From Pseudomonadales bacterium (GTDB lineage: Bacteria > Pseudomonadota > Gammaproteobacteria > Pseudomonadales > Ketobacteraceae): a stretch of 64,000 nucleotides of DNA. The stretch's first letter is position 1. Each line of letters opens with the position of its first letter. The notes below the pieces were generated by a model. The model ran no database searches. It was not told the origin of the DNA and saw only the letters and a program-made list of their open reading frames with translations. Positions 36,066 through 45,467 of the stretch are shown piece by piece. The stretch lies in NCBI GenBank assembly GCA_002708905.1, contig PAPM01000027.1:1-64000 (forward strand). Direction: 5' to 3'. The position numbers were made by a program, and so were the translations under genes.

Positions 36066-38144
36066 TTACAGGGTCTTCAGGTACTCGATCAGGGCATAGC
36101 GTTCCTCATCGGTCAGCACGCTGGTGAACTCGTGACCCTCATTACCATGGCTATACATATGGGTGTTCATGATCTTGCGGTTTTCCATATGTTCGGTGGT
36201 GATGATGGGGGGGAAGTCCAGGTTCCAGGTACCGGTGATGTTGCCGTAGACCCATTCCATTAACAGTTGGATCCAGGGAGTGCGGTAGATGTCGCGGGTG
36301 CTGCAGTTATAACCCGGAGACACCATGGGCGGCAGGCTTTCACATTGGATGCGATCGTATTTCCAGCCCAGTTTTTCGGCATCGAAGGCTCGCTCCAGAT
36401 TCGTGTCAAAGCCCATTACCACATTGCCTTCACCCTCGGCACGGGGTGCAGACACCCGGCGCCAGATCGGCCAGCGGTCTTCGGGCTTCAATACTTCCCA
36501 TACGTTGGGTACGGAACCGTTGTGGAAATACGGAGCCGAAGCCCATACGCCGTACAGAGGTTGCGCCAGATAACCCACTTCGCGATCGCCACGGATTTTC
36601 TTCTGGCTCTGCGGACCACAATCGTTTTCCGTATCCTCGGTGGGCGGATAGCCGAAGAAGTTCTTGGCACCGGTGGTGGTCATGCCTTCCGTATTGGTCA
36701 GTACCCGGCGCTTGTCGGTGCCTATGATGGAGAGCGGAACCACATAGCCGGCCATGCCTTCCAGTCGTGGATCTGCCAGGAACTCCGGATCGTTTACGTA
36801 GCGGGGTGCATAGGCACCGTGGCAGGCAGCACAGGAACCGTTGCCCTCAGGGCGCGGAATCTTGTTGTTGCGTTCCGGTGCCCACAGGTCCAGCTCGTGG
36901 AACAACACAGCTCCGGTTTCGGCCAGCTCAGTATCAACCGGCAGCGGATAGCGGGGCGCTTTCATGGTTTCCACCCATTTGTTCATGTCAGGACCGTGTT
37001 TGCGCATCCAGTTCTGGCCCTGTTCACCCAGTGGTCCGGCAGTGCCGCCAAACAGGCCGAAGAACGGGGTGTAGAACACCGCGTCCACCCGGGGAGCATC
37101 CATGGGGAACAGGCCATCCACAAACTTCAGCGGGCGGTGACCCATGTTCCACCAGTTGGGGGAATCCATACTGCCGGTGGAGCCGGAGGTCAGGATATTA
37201 AAGAAACCGCCGATGGTGGGCAGGCCTGCATCCGGGAACAGGAAGGCAATGTTCACCGCACTGGCGTTGTTGGTGCCACGGGTCTGGGTCAGGTTCAGGG
37301 GCGTTACACCGGAAGCCAGATAACCCAGGGGCAGCATGTCCCGCAGGAACAGGTTGAGATCGGTGGCACTGGACCCGCCGAACTGGAAGCCCAGGTCCGG
37401 AGCGGCGATATCACTGGTGATTTCGCCGCTGTGGCAGCCGTGACAGGTTACCCCGATGCGTCCGCTCCAGCTGCCGTCATCCTTGCGCAGTTGGGTGAAC
37501 ATCTCCGGTAGTTGACCGCTGCCACCGTTGGTTTCGTTCGGATCTTCGCCGGGCAGTGGATAGGGGTTGCGACCCACATCAAAGCCGGAGCCATAGCGGT
37601 TGGACACCAACTCGTCGAAATTCTCTGGCCGGCTGCTGAAGCCGCCCCAGATCTTCCACAGGTTGTTGTACTGTGAAGCGGTGAAGGTGGAGATGCCACC
37701 CGCTGCCGCCCAATCGTTGTAGCTGGTGCCAGCAAACAGGGCTGCCACCCCTTCACCTCCGGTGTCCATCAGCTTTTCACCGCGGTAAAAATACTCCCGC
37801 AGTTCGCCGCAGGTTTCCGCGTGGGCTTCTTCCTGAACCGCTTCCGGATCGGTGTGGCATTCTTTCCAGTAAGCGTTGAAGTGAACAGCTTTGCCATCAC
37901 TGATGCCGGGTTGTACCAGGGATCGGGGATCCTCAGGCACCGGCGTGTCATCAGGCTTGCCGTAACAATAATCCCATTCCCACAGACCGCCACGAGTACT
38001 TCCCAGAAGGGCATCCGGGTCATCATCGTAGACAAAGGAATAGGCGGATTGCGTAGTCGTTAAGAGAGCGCTGCTGAATAGCAGGCAATACAGTGCTTTA
38101 GCCAGCATCCTCGCAGATGCGACCGGTTTGACATGATCTAACAT
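36066..38144 (-). CDS. Secreted dihaem c-type cytochrome, RoxA/RoxB-like
   Basis: A 692-aa exported protein from ATG 38144; the frame extends to 38255 without a better start. A signal peptide covers about 1-35. Two haem c motifs are seen, CHGCH (234-238) and CAACH (438-442). Their spacing (204) is close to that of rubber oxygenase RoxA (about 199), and the total length is similar. NWWN after the first haem and APYFHNGSVP near the C-terminus fit the RoxA/MauG/cytochrome c peroxidase superfamily. It may be an oxygenase cleaving polyisoprene-like compounds, or an unknown dihaem peroxidase. Single gene with its own terminator. Confidence 0.75.
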   Translation of the reverse strand: MLDHVKPVASARMLAKALYCLLFSSALLTTTQSAYSFVYDDDPDALLGSTRGGLWEWDYCYGKPDDTPVPEDPRSLVQPGISDGKAVHFNAYWKECHTDPEAVQEEAHAETCGELREYFYRGEKLMDTGGEGVAALFAGTSYNDWAAAGGISTFTASQYNNLWKIWGGFSSRPENFDELVSNRYGSGFDVGRNPYPLPGEDPNETNGGSGQLPEMFTQLRKDDGSWSGRIGVTCHGCHSGEITSDIAAPDLGFQFGGSSATDLNLFLRDMLPLGYLASGVTPLNLTQTRGTNNASAVNIAFLFPDAGLPTIGGFFNILTSGSTGSMDSPNWWNMGHRPLKFVDGLFPMDAPRVDAVFYTPFFGLFGGTAGPLGEQGQNWMRKHGPDMNKWVETMKAPRYPLPVDTELAETGAVLFHELDLWAPERNNKIPRPEGNGSCAACHGAYAPRYVNDPEFLADPRLEGMAGYVVPLSIIGTDKRRVLTNTEGMTTTGAKNFFGYPPTEDTENDCGPQSQKKIRGDREVGYLAQPLYGVWASAPYFHNGSVPNVWEVLKPEDRWPIWRRVSAPRAEGEGNVVMGFDTNLERAFDAEKLGWKYDRIQCESLPPMVSPGYNCSTRDIYRTPWIQLLMEWVYGNITGTWNLDFPPIITTEHMENRKIMNTHMYSHGNEGHEFTSVLTDEERYALIEYLKTL

Positions 38145-38446
38145 GGTTTTAGTTACCCGTTTTGTATTTGTTATTGATACTGCTCGATCCTTGTGCTCTT
38201 GAAAGGTAGCAGCAGAAAATGGATACATCAAGACATTATATGATATTTGTCTCAATGCGGGATTGTTATAACCGTTTTTGTCTTGACTTATTGATAAGTA
38301 AGTAAATCAAGGCAAATCCTAATCGGCCAAGCGGTGGAAAATGCGTTAGAGTTAACCTTGTAAGGGCGTCACGGTGGCCCCATGTAACCGTACTTGATGA
38401 ACTTAAAAAGAACTTCTCTTCTCTAGAATTGGAAAACGTTGTCGCT
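38145..38446. other. 302-bp divergent intergenic region
   Basis: It separates the dihaem cytochrome gene (left) from prlC (right) and must hold both promoters. I see an AT-rich stretch and a small dyad CTTAT-TG-ATAAG (38287-38298) overlapping a TTGACT at 38283-38288, but no convincing -10 at the right distance. No gene was found in it. Confidence 0.5.
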
Positions 38447-40483
38447 ATGAATCCATTGCTTGAACCGAAAGAATTGCCTGATTTCAGCCAGATCAAACCC
38501 GAAGACATCGAGCCGGCCCTGTCGCAGATCATTGATGACAATTACCAACTGATTGAAGAGATCGTTGCCCATGTTCAGCAACACGATGTGACCCTGGAGA
38601 ATTTCCTGCTGCCGTTCGAGGAACTGAACGACAAGCTCGGTAAAATGTGGTCTCCCGTGAGCCACCTGAACAGTGTCACCAATAATGAGGCGTTGCGTAA
38701 TGCCTACAACGCCTGCCTGCCCAAGCTGTCGGAATACTCCACCAGACTGGGTCAACACAAAGGCCTGTACCAGGCTTATCGCGAGCTCAAGGATTCTTCT
38801 GCGTTTGCCGGTTTCACTGTGGCGCAGAAGAAAGTGATCGACAATGCGCTGCGGGATTTTCATTTGTCCGGTATCGATTTGCCTCCGGAAAAACAAAAGC
38901 GCTATGGTGAAATCAGCAAGCGAATGTCAGAGCTCACCAGCAAGTTTGCCGAAAATGTATTGGATTGCACCAACGCCTTCAGCAAGCACGTGACGGATGT
39001 GAGTGAACTCAGCGGTCTTCCGGAAACCCAATTGCACGGTGCGGAATTGGCGGCCAAGGCCAAACAACAGGATGGCTATCTGCTGACGCTGGACATACCG
39101 GTTTACATCGCGGTGATGACCTACTGTGACAACCGGGATCTGCGCCGTGAATTCTACGAAGCCTACAACACCAAGGCGTCGGAAAAAGGCCCCTTTGCCG
39201 GGCAATGGGATAACAACCCGTTGATGACGGAAATCCTGGCGCTGCGTCATGAGTTGGCTGAACTGTTGGGCTTTAATAATTACGCAGAACGCTCCATTGC
39301 CACCAAGATGACCGAAACCACGGATCAGGTGATGGACTTCCTCTACGACCTGGCGGATAAATCCCTGCCGGTGGCGAAACAGGAATTTGAAGAACTGAAG
39401 CAGTTTGCGGCAGAACAATGTGGTCTGAGTGATCTGCAAGCCTGGGATGTGAGTTATGTGAGTGAAAAACTCAAGCAGGAGCGGTATGCCATTTCGCAAG
39501 AGGAGCTGCGCCCCTGGTTCCCCCTGGAAAAAGTGTTGAACGGTTTGTTTGAGGTGGCCACTCGATTGTTCGATGTCACCTTCAAACAGGAAACGGATGT
39601 CGACCTGTATCATCCGGATGTGCGTTTCTATCGTGTGTACAAAGGTGAGGAAGCCATTGCCGGTTTTTATCTGGACCTGTATGCACGGGCCAACAAGCGG
39701 GGCGGTGCCTGGATGGATGTGTGTCGTTCCCGTCGCAGAACCCTGGCCGGTGGCCTGCAGAAACCGATCGCCTACCTGACCTGCAACTTCAATGGTCCGG
39801 TGGGTGATAAACCTGCCCTGCTCACCCACAACGAAGTGACCACCCTGTTCCACGAGTTCGGTCATGGTTTGCATCATATGCTGACCCAGGTGGAAGAAGA
39901 TGCGGTTTCCGGCATTGCCGGTGTGGCCTGGGATGCGGTGGAATTACCCAGCCAGTTCATGGAAAACTGGTGCTGGGAGAAAGATGCCATCCCCCTCATG
40001 TCCGGTCATTATCAAACCGGCGAGGCCCTGCCGGATGCCATGCTGGACAAGATGCTGGCGGCCAAGAATTTCCAGTCGGCGATGATGATGGTTCGGCAGC
40101 TGGAGTTTTCCATCTTTGATTTCCGTATTCATATGGAATATCAGCCCGGTATGAATGTTCACAGTGTGCTGGAGGACGTGCGCAAGCGGGTAGCGGTAAT
40201 TGAGCCCCCTGAGTTCAACCGTTTTGAATGCAGCTTCAGCCACATTTTTGCCGGCGGTTATGCCGCGGGGTACTACAGTTATAAATGGGCGGAAGTGTTG
40301 TCTGCTGATGCCTTCTCCCGGTTTGAGGAAGAAGGCATTTTCAATGAACAGGCTGGCCGGGATTTCCGGGAATGTATTCTGGAAAAAGGCGGCTCTGAGG
40401 AGCCCATGGAGTTGTTCAAGCGTTTCCGTGGCCGTGAGCCGAAGGTGGATGCCCTGTTACGTCACAGTGGGTTGGCCGCATGA
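38447..40483 (+). CDS. prlC: Oligopeptidase A (M3 metallopeptidase)
   Basis: A 678-aa cytosolic zinc oligopeptidase that degrades signal-peptide fragments and other short peptides. HEFGH is at residues 469-473 (zinc His and catalytic Glu), inside LFHEFGHGLHHML. The N-terminus NPLLEPKELPDFSQIKPE matches the family, favouring ATG 38447 over TTG 38429. Length agrees with E. coli PrlC. The stop overlaps the yheV start as ATGA. Confidence 0.96.
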   Translation: MNPLLEPKELPDFSQIKPEDIEPALSQIIDDNYQLIEEIVAHVQQHDVTLENFLLPFEELNDKLGKMWSPVSHLNSVTNNEALRNAYNACLPKLSEYSTRLGQHKGLYQAYRELKDSSAFAGFTVAQKKVIDNALRDFHLSGIDLPPEKQKRYGEISKRMSELTSKFAENVLDCTNAFSKHVTDVSELSGLPETQLHGAELAAKAKQQDGYLLTLDIPVYIAVMTYCDNRDLRREFYEAYNTKASEKGPFAGQWDNNPLMTEILALRHELAELLGFNNYAERSIATKMTETTDQVMDFLYDLADKSLPVAKQEFEELKQFAAEQCGLSDLQAWDVSYVSEKLKQERYAISQEELRPWFPLEKVLNGLFEVATRLFDVTFKQETDVDLYHPDVRFYRVYKGEEAIAGFYLDLYARANKRGGAWMDVCRSRRRTLAGGLQKPIAYLTCNFNGPVGDKPALLTHNEVTTLFHEFGHGLHHMLTQVEEDAVSGIAGVAWDAVELPSQFMENWCWEKDAIPLMSGHYQTGEALPDAMLDKMLAAKNFQSAMMMVRQLEFSIFDFRIHMEYQPGMNVHSVLEDVRKRVAVIEPPEFNRFECSFSHIFAGGYAAGYYSYKWAEVLSADAFSRFEEEGIFNEQAGRDFRECILEKGGSEEPMELFKRFRGREPKVDALLRHSGLAA

Positions 40484-40674
40484 AAAAGCGTTTCATCGCG
40501 GGGGCCAAGTGCCCCCAATGCGATCAGGAAGACAAGATTTTTGTCTATAAAAAAGATGGGGAGGACGTGGCGGAATGCAACGCCTGTGGATATATCAGCG
40601 TGCGACCGAAAGAGGTGGAACCCCTGCCCGAATCGGAACAGCCGGTGGACGGTATCGTAAGAATTATCAAGTAA
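40480..40674 (+). CDS. yheV: YheV-family zinc-ribbon protein
   Basis: A 64-aa protein. KRFIAGAKCPQC is nearly identical to the start of E. coli YheV. Four cysteines (11, 14, 33, 36) form a putative zinc ribbon. It overlaps prlC by 4 bp, a linkage also known in other gammaproteobacteria, and is translationally coupled to it. Biological role unknown. Confidence 0.93.
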   Translation: MKKRFIAGAKCPQCDQEDKIFVYKKDGEDVAECNACGYISVRPKEVEPLPESEQPVDGIVRIIK

Positions 40675-41477
40675 TTCTCTTATTAATTACTGCGTTATTC
40701 CTGCCCGCAGTGGCGCTCGCCGCTCCGGTGCAGGCGCAGCATGTCAAAGTGGAACTTCTGGCCGAAACCAATGCTGTGGCACCGGGCGAGTCATTGTGGG
40801 TACTGTTGACCTTCCAGCCGGATGAGCGCTGGTATACCAGCTGGAAGAACCCGGGTGACGCCGGGGCGGTTCCCCAACTTTCCTGGCAGCTGCCGCCCGG
40901 TTGGAAAGCCGGTGAACCGCAGTTCCCCACGCCCGGCGTTATTCATGTCGGCGAACGTATCAGTTACGGTTACCAGGGCGACAGTGCTTTGTTGGTTGAG
41001 CTGGTACCGCCTTTTCTGATTCAGGAAAAGCAGGTGCAGCTGGGCCTCGACGCCAGCTGGGTGGTTTGCTCAGGCTCCTGCGTACGGGGCGAGGCCCATT
41101 TTGATTTGTCCCTGCCCGTCGACCGCTTTGCTGCAATTGATCTCAAGTACAAGAAGCTGTTCGCGCAGACCCGTTTCAAATTGCCGCTAACCATGAACAT
41201 CGAGGGCACCTATCGAGTCGACGGCGAGTACATTGTGGTGGATATGCCGGCCCGCACCCTGCCCCGTAAAGTCTCCTCCATATTTATTGCTCCCGCATTG
41301 ATTGCACAACCGGCGGACCTGCCTGAATTCAATTACGAAGCAAAACGATTACAGTTTCGTTTGCAGCGGCACACGGATTTTACCGAAGCCCCTGCGCAGA
41401 TTGAGGTGGTGTTGGAGCTGGCGGGTCAGGGCTGGTCGATACCTGCCAAATTGCAGGCACCGACCGCAGCCAGGTAA
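40575..41477 (+). CDS. Stand-alone DsbD-alpha-like periplasmic protein
   Basis: Up to 300 aa. A hydrophobic segment at about 33-50 ends VALAAP, like a signal peptide. The body resembles the N-terminal domain of DsbD/ScsB-type reductases: WYTSWKNPGDAG, ERISYGYQGD, and WVVCSGSCVRGEA with a C-x3-C pair. The membrane electron-transfer and thioredoxin domains of DsbD are missing. The only standard start is ATG 40575, 100 bp inside yheV, which gives an unusually long N-region; a non-standard start nearer 40670 is possible. It probably accepts electrons from an unlinked membrane partner. Confidence 0.8.
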   Translation: MQRLWIYQRATERGGTPARIGTAGGRYRKNYQVILLLITALFLPAVALAAPVQAQHVKVELLAETNAVAPGESLWVLLTFQPDERWYTSWKNPGDAGAVPQLSWQLPPGWKAGEPQFPTPGVIHVGERISYGYQGDSALLVELVPPFLIQEKQVQLGLDASWVVCSGSCVRGEAHFDLSLPVDRFAAIDLKYKKLFAQTRFKLPLTMNIEGTYRVDGEYIVVDMPARTLPRKVSSIFIAPALIAQPADLPEFNYEAKRLQFRLQRHTDFTEAPAQIEVVLELAGQGWSIPAKLQAPTAAR

Positions 41478-41490
41478 TCGGTTTAATTGG

Positions 41491-42183
41491 TTAAAGCTGC
41501 TTGGTCACAGTCAGATAATAGACATTGCCGTCAATATCGAACTTGCCGATGGTTTTGTTCAGATTCAGGTCGGCCCGCATATGCCTGATGCTGGCACCGA
41601 CCCAATAGTTGTTCGGTAGTTTGAACTCAAGTCCGGCCCGGGCATAGCCGCCCACAGTAAAATCCGAATGGTAGTCGTTGGTGTCAATGACAATGGTGCT
41701 GCCGCTGTTTGGTTGTATTTCCACTTCATCGACATCATCCACCTTGGTGGTGGCGAATAAAAACAATGGTCCGGCCCCAGCATAAAAGCGCAAATTCTCG
41801 TTGGGCTTAAAGCTGCCGTACAAGCCAATGAAGGTTTCAAAAGACCAGAAACTGTTATCGATGCTGATGCGAATGGTGGTGCCATCGCCACCGCTGCTGC
41901 CGTAGTAGGAGGTACTGCGGTTGTACCAGGAGAAGAAACCACCACCTTCCCACCCGTAACCAAACACATCATCCTTCCAGATCACCTGTGCAGCGGCGCC
42001 CAGATAGGGAATGCTATTCGGCAGTTCGCCTTCAAACACCTCATCGTTGGCTTCGAAGGTCACGTTGTTGTCGTTCAACTTCAAGCTGCCGAACATGACT
42101 TGCCCATACATGGGTTCTTTAACGCCTACGGCAACGGCCGAAAAAGAAATGAATAGCGTGAGGGCGGTGAATAGCAGTCTCAT
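41491..42183 (-). CDS. Predicted outer-membrane beta-barrel protein
   Basis: A 230-aa protein with a signal peptide (about 1-20). The mature part has alternating amphipathic strands rich in Gly, Tyr and Phe (FEGGGFFSWYN-like, SFETFIGLYGSF, LRFYAGAGPLFLF, VGGYARAGLEFKL). It resembles small 8-stranded barrels of the OmpA/OmpW type. The last residues are TKQL, not the usual Phe/Trp. Its start overlaps the stop of the upstream FMN enzyme by 4 bp, so translation is coupled. No homologue was recognised. Confidence 0.7.
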   Translation of the reverse strand: MRLLFTALTLFISFSAVAVGVKEPMYGQVMFGSLKLNDNNVTFEANDEVFEGELPNSIPYLGAAAQVIWKDDVFGYGWEGGGFFSWYNRSTSYYGSSGGDGTTIRISIDNSFWSFETFIGLYGSFKPNENLRFYAGAGPLFLFATTKVDDVDEVEIQPNSGSTIVIDTNDYHSDFTVGGYARAGLEFKLPNNYWVGASIRHMRADLNLNKTIGKFDIDGNVYYLTVTKQL

Positions 42184-43688
42184 AGATGCTCCCGTTGATA
42201 CAATTTATCCAGGCTCACGGACTGGCCGTTCTCCATTACCCGGCGGGCGTGGTGGCGGCGCAACAGGCGTGGCTCGGCGACACCACAGGAATGGGCGATC
42301 ACCTCCACTTCGTGTTGCAGGTTGTGGTGATATTGGCAAACCCGCACGGCTTTGTTGGTGGGGTCCAGGCCTTTCTGTAACCTTGGATTGTGGGTGGTGA
42401 CGCCGGTGGGACAAGTATTTTTATTGCACTGCAGGGCCTGGATGCAACCCAGTGAAAACATAAAACCGCGGGCACTCACTACAAAGTCGGCACCCACACA
42501 AATTGCAGTTGCCACTGCACTGGGGGTGATCAGTTTGCCCGAGCAGACAACCCGGATGCGCTCCCGCAAACCATAGGCGATCAGTTTATCCACCAGTATC
42601 GGCAGGGATTCCCGAATGGGTAAACCCACATCGTCAATCAGTGACATGGGAGCGGCACCGGTACCGCCGTCGGCACTGTCCAGGGTGACAAAGTCCGGCG
42701 CGGAATCAACGCCCCGCTGTTTGATGGCGGTAAACAATTCATCCAGCCATTCCGGCCCACCCAGAACAAACTTGAACCCGGTGGGTTTGCCGGTGGTGTT
42801 GCGTACCAGCGCCACCATATCCAGCAGATCCTCTGCACAGGTGATTTCGGGATGGCGGTTGGGGCTGATGGACGCTTCCCCTTCCGGAATGCCGCGAATG
42901 GCCGCAATTTCGGCGGATACTTTGGCCGCCGGCAGAATGCCGCCTTTGCCGGGCTTGGCACCCTGGCTTAATTTGATCTCAAACATGCGTACATTGTCGT
43001 GGGCCGCAATCGCTTTCAGTTTTTCAGTGCTGAGGTTGCCGTTGGCGTCCCGCACACCATATTTGGCGGTACCGATCTGGAACACGATGTCGCAGCCGCC
43101 TTCCAAATGCCAGGGGGACAATCCGCCTTCGCCGGTATTCATCCAGCAACCCGCCATTTTGGCACCACGGGACAAGGCCTGCACGGCGGGTTTGGAAAGC
43201 GCACCGTAACTCATACCGGAAATGTTAACGATGGATTTTGCCGTAAAGGGCTTGTCGCAGTCCGGTCCGATCACCACCGGTGCGGTTTCCGCCGCATCCT
43301 TTTCCAGGGTGGGGTAAGGTGTGTTCACAAAAATAATCGAGCCGGGTTTGGTCAGGTCCTTGCTGGAGCCGAACGCAACAGTGCTGTCGATGTTCTTGGC
43401 CGCCCGGTAAACCCAGGAACGTTGCGCCCGGTTGAACGGCAGCTCCTCCCGGTCCATGGCAAAAAAATACTGGCGAAAGAATTCCCCCACGTGCTCGAAC
43501 AGATAACGAAAACGCCCGATTACCGGATAGTTGCGGCGAATGGTCTGCTTGGTCTGGTTGCGGTCGACGATGTACATCACCAGCACCACGGCCGCCAGGG
43601 TGCCGATGGTAAAAATAAAAAACGCGGCCATCAGTTCCAGTGCAGTGAACAACAGGGCACTGATGCCTTCCGGTAACAGACTGCTCAT
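42180..43688 (-). CDS. Membrane-anchored FMN glutamate-synthase-family protein
   Basis: A 502-aa protein with an N-terminal membrane segment (about 12-42), then a domain like the FMN-binding half of glutamate synthase. NISGMSYGALSKPAVQ, LSQGAKPGKGG, DSADGGTGAAPMS and a 3Fe-4S-type cluster motif CIQALQCNKNTCPTG are present. The amidotransferase domain of true GltB is missing, so ammonia- or another-donor-dependent chemistry is possible; the actual reaction is unknown. Its ATG is 2 bp after the znuB stop, so it belongs to the zinc transporter operon. Confidence 0.88.
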   Translation of the reverse strand: MSSLLPEGISALLFTALELMAAFFIFTIGTLAAVVLVMYIVDRNQTKQTIRRNYPVIGRFRYLFEHVGEFFRQYFFAMDREELPFNRAQRSWVYRAAKNIDSTVAFGSSKDLTKPGSIIFVNTPYPTLEKDAAETAPVVIGPDCDKPFTAKSIVNISGMSYGALSKPAVQALSRGAKMAGCWMNTGEGGLSPWHLEGGCDIVFQIGTAKYGVRDANGNLSTEKLKAIAAHDNVRMFEIKLSQGAKPGKGGILPAAKVSAEIAAIRGIPEGEASISPNRHPEITCAEDLLDMVALVRNTTGKPTGFKFVLGGPEWLDELFTAIKQRGVDSAPDFVTLDSADGGTGAAPMSLIDDVGLPIRESLPILVDKLIAYGLRERIRVVCSGKLITPSAVATAICVGADFVVSARGFMFSLGCIQALQCNKNTCPTGVTTHNPRLQKGLDPTNKAVRVCQYHHNLQHEVEVIAHSCGVAEPRLLRRHHARRVMENGQSVSLDKLYQREHL

Positions 43689-43690
43689 GG

Positions 43691-44482
43691 TTATGCATCC
43701 TTCCTACGGGCAAAGCTGAAGATGATTAAAAACGCCAGGCTGGCGCAGAGCACAATACTGGGACCGGCGGGAGTATCCGCCTGCCAGGACAAGGCCAGGC
43801 CAGCGGCCACGGCGGCCATCCCCACCAGGCTTGCCATCAGGGCCATTTGTTCCGGCGTATTCGCCAGTTTGCGGGCCGCGGCGGCTGGAATAATCAGCAT
43901 GGCGGTAATCAAAAGGGCGCCCACCACTTTCATGCCGATGGCCACCACACTGGCCAGCAACAACATAAACAACAGGCGAACCCGGCCCACCGGAACACTC
44001 TCCGCCTGGGCCAGCTCCTGGTTAACCGCAATATTCAACAGCGGTGTCCAGATAAAGTACAGGGTGACGCCGATCACCAGCACCAATCCAAGCACCCAAT
44101 ACAGGTCGTTGAAGCCGGTGGCCAGCAGGTCGCCGAACAGCAGTCCCAGCAAATCCAGGCGTACGGTTTCCATCAGGCTCACCAGTACCAAACCCAGCGC
44201 CAGGGTGCCGTGGGCCATGATCCCCAGCAATGTGTCGCTAGCGATGAAACGTTGCCCCTGCAGCACGGTCAGGGCGAGGGCGATGCAGCTGCTGACGGCG
44301 ATCACCCCAATGGACAGGTTGAGATCAAACAGAAATCCCAGGGCAATCCCCAGCAGGGCGCTGTGGGCCAGGGTATCGCCGAAATAGGCCATGCGGCTCC
44401 ACACCACGAAACAGCCCAAAGGTCCGGCAATGGCGGCCAGCAACAACCCCACCAACAACGCAGGCAAAACCAGTTCAATCAT
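43691..44482 (-). CDS. znuB: Zinc ABC transporter permease ZnuB
   Basis: A 263-aa inner-membrane permease of the ABC-3 family with about seven to eight hydrophobic segments. GGAGG precedes ATG 44482, which overlaps the end of znuC by 8 bp. The motifs WSRMAYFGDTLAHSALLGIALG and GALLITAMLIIPAAAARKLA are typical. It imports Zn2+ with ZnuC and ZnuA; znuA lies 7 kb away on the other strand. Confidence 0.95.
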   Translation of the reverse strand: MIELVLPALLVGLLLAAIAGPLGCFVVWSRMAYFGDTLAHSALLGIALGFLFDLNLSIGVIAVSSCIALALTVLQGQRFIASDTLLGIMAHGTLALGLVLVSLMETVRLDLLGLLFGDLLATGFNDLYWVLGLVLVIGVTLYFIWTPLLNIAVNQELAQAESVPVGRVRLLFMLLLASVVAIGMKVVGALLITAMLIIPAAAARKLANTPEQMALMASLVGMAAVAAGLALSWQADTPAGPSIVLCASLAFLIIFSFARRKDA

Positions 44483-45293
44483 GACGGCAGCCTCCTGTTC
44501 CATGATGTTCGTGGCCATGGTGTTCGTGGCCGTGCTGCTTGTGGTCATGATCGTCGGCGACGACATGGCCGTGCAAGTCATGATGGTGATCATGGTTGTG
44601 GGTATAGACCGCGATGTCTTCCACCTCTTTATTGCTGAACAGGCTGAGGTATTCCGGATGCTGGGATACGGACTCTGCCGTGCCGGAACAGCACACATGT
44701 TGATTGAGGCACAGCACCTGATCGGTCTGGGCCATCACGAAATGCAGGTCATGGGACACCATCAGAATGGCAAAGCCCTGTTCATCCCGCAGCTCCGCCA
44801 GCAGGTGATAGAGGGCCTGTTGCCCCTGCAGGTCGACGCCCTGGGCCGGTTCATCCAGCACCAGCAGATCCGGTTTACGCAACAGGGCCCGGGCCAGCAA
44901 TACCCGTTGGAACTCGCCACCGGACAGGCTTTGCACGGCGTTTTTACGCAAGCCCCGGGCACCGACCCGGCGCAGTACTTCATCCAACGGTGCACTGTCG
45001 CCCTGGTTGGTCAGGGTCAGAAAACGCTCCACCGACAACGGCAGGCTGGGGTCTACCGCCAGTTTCTGAGGCATATAGCCGATGCGCAAACCCGGTGCCT
45101 GTACGCAGGTGCCCCGGCTGGGAGGGTACAGTCCCAGAATCACTTTCAACAGGCAGGATTTACCGGCACCGTTGGGCCCGATGATGGTGAGGATCTGTTT
45201 TGGATAGACATTAAACGAAATCTGATGCAGAACCCGACGATTCTTAAAGTCCAGGCCCACATTTTGTAGTTCAACCAGGGTGCTTTGGGTCAT
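44475..45293 (-). CDS. znuC: Zinc ABC transporter ATPase ZnuC
   Basis: A 272-aa ATPase. Walker A GPNGAGKS, signature LSGGEFQRV, Walker B LLVLDEPAQG and the H-loop VSHDLH are intact. The C-terminal tail is very His-rich (about 15 His in the last 45 residues), as in other ZnuC proteins. ATG 45293 matches the family start; ATG 45335 would add 14 residues. First of the operon znuC-znuB-FMN protein-OMP. No Zur-like palindrome was seen upstream. Confidence 0.94.
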   Translation of the reverse strand: MTQSTLVELQNVGLDFKNRRVLHQISFNVYPKQILTIIGPNGAGKSCLLKVILGLYPPSRGTCVQAPGLRIGYMPQKLAVDPSLPLSVERFLTLTNQGDSAPLDEVLRRVGARGLRKNAVQSLSGGEFQRVLLARALLRKPDLLVLDEPAQGVDLQGQQALYHLLAELRDEQGFAILMVSHDLHFVMAQTDQVLCLNQHVCCSGTAESVSQHPEYLSLFSNKEVEDIAVYTHNHDHHHDLHGHVVADDHDHKQHGHEHHGHEHHGTGGCRHD

Positions 45294-45467
45294 GTAAGAC
45301 GGTTCATGTGTAGAGCTTGAGAGTGATGCTGCCATGCTAAACCGGATGGCACCGATTCACAAATAGAGTCGGATATTAACCCCAACTACTGACTTTTGGC
45401 AGTACAGGACGTTTTCTGCAGACATTATTGTTGCCATTCCAACGGCATAAACATTGAGGAAAGGATA

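Noticed and set aside
36267-37511. 414-codon plus-strand frame opposite the dihaem cytochrome
   Set aside because: No motif or ribosome site; complement of a gene with two CxxCH motifs and its own terminator.
45294-45467. Zur box upstream of znuC
   Set aside because: Searched by eye for an ATGTTATA-type palindrome; none found.
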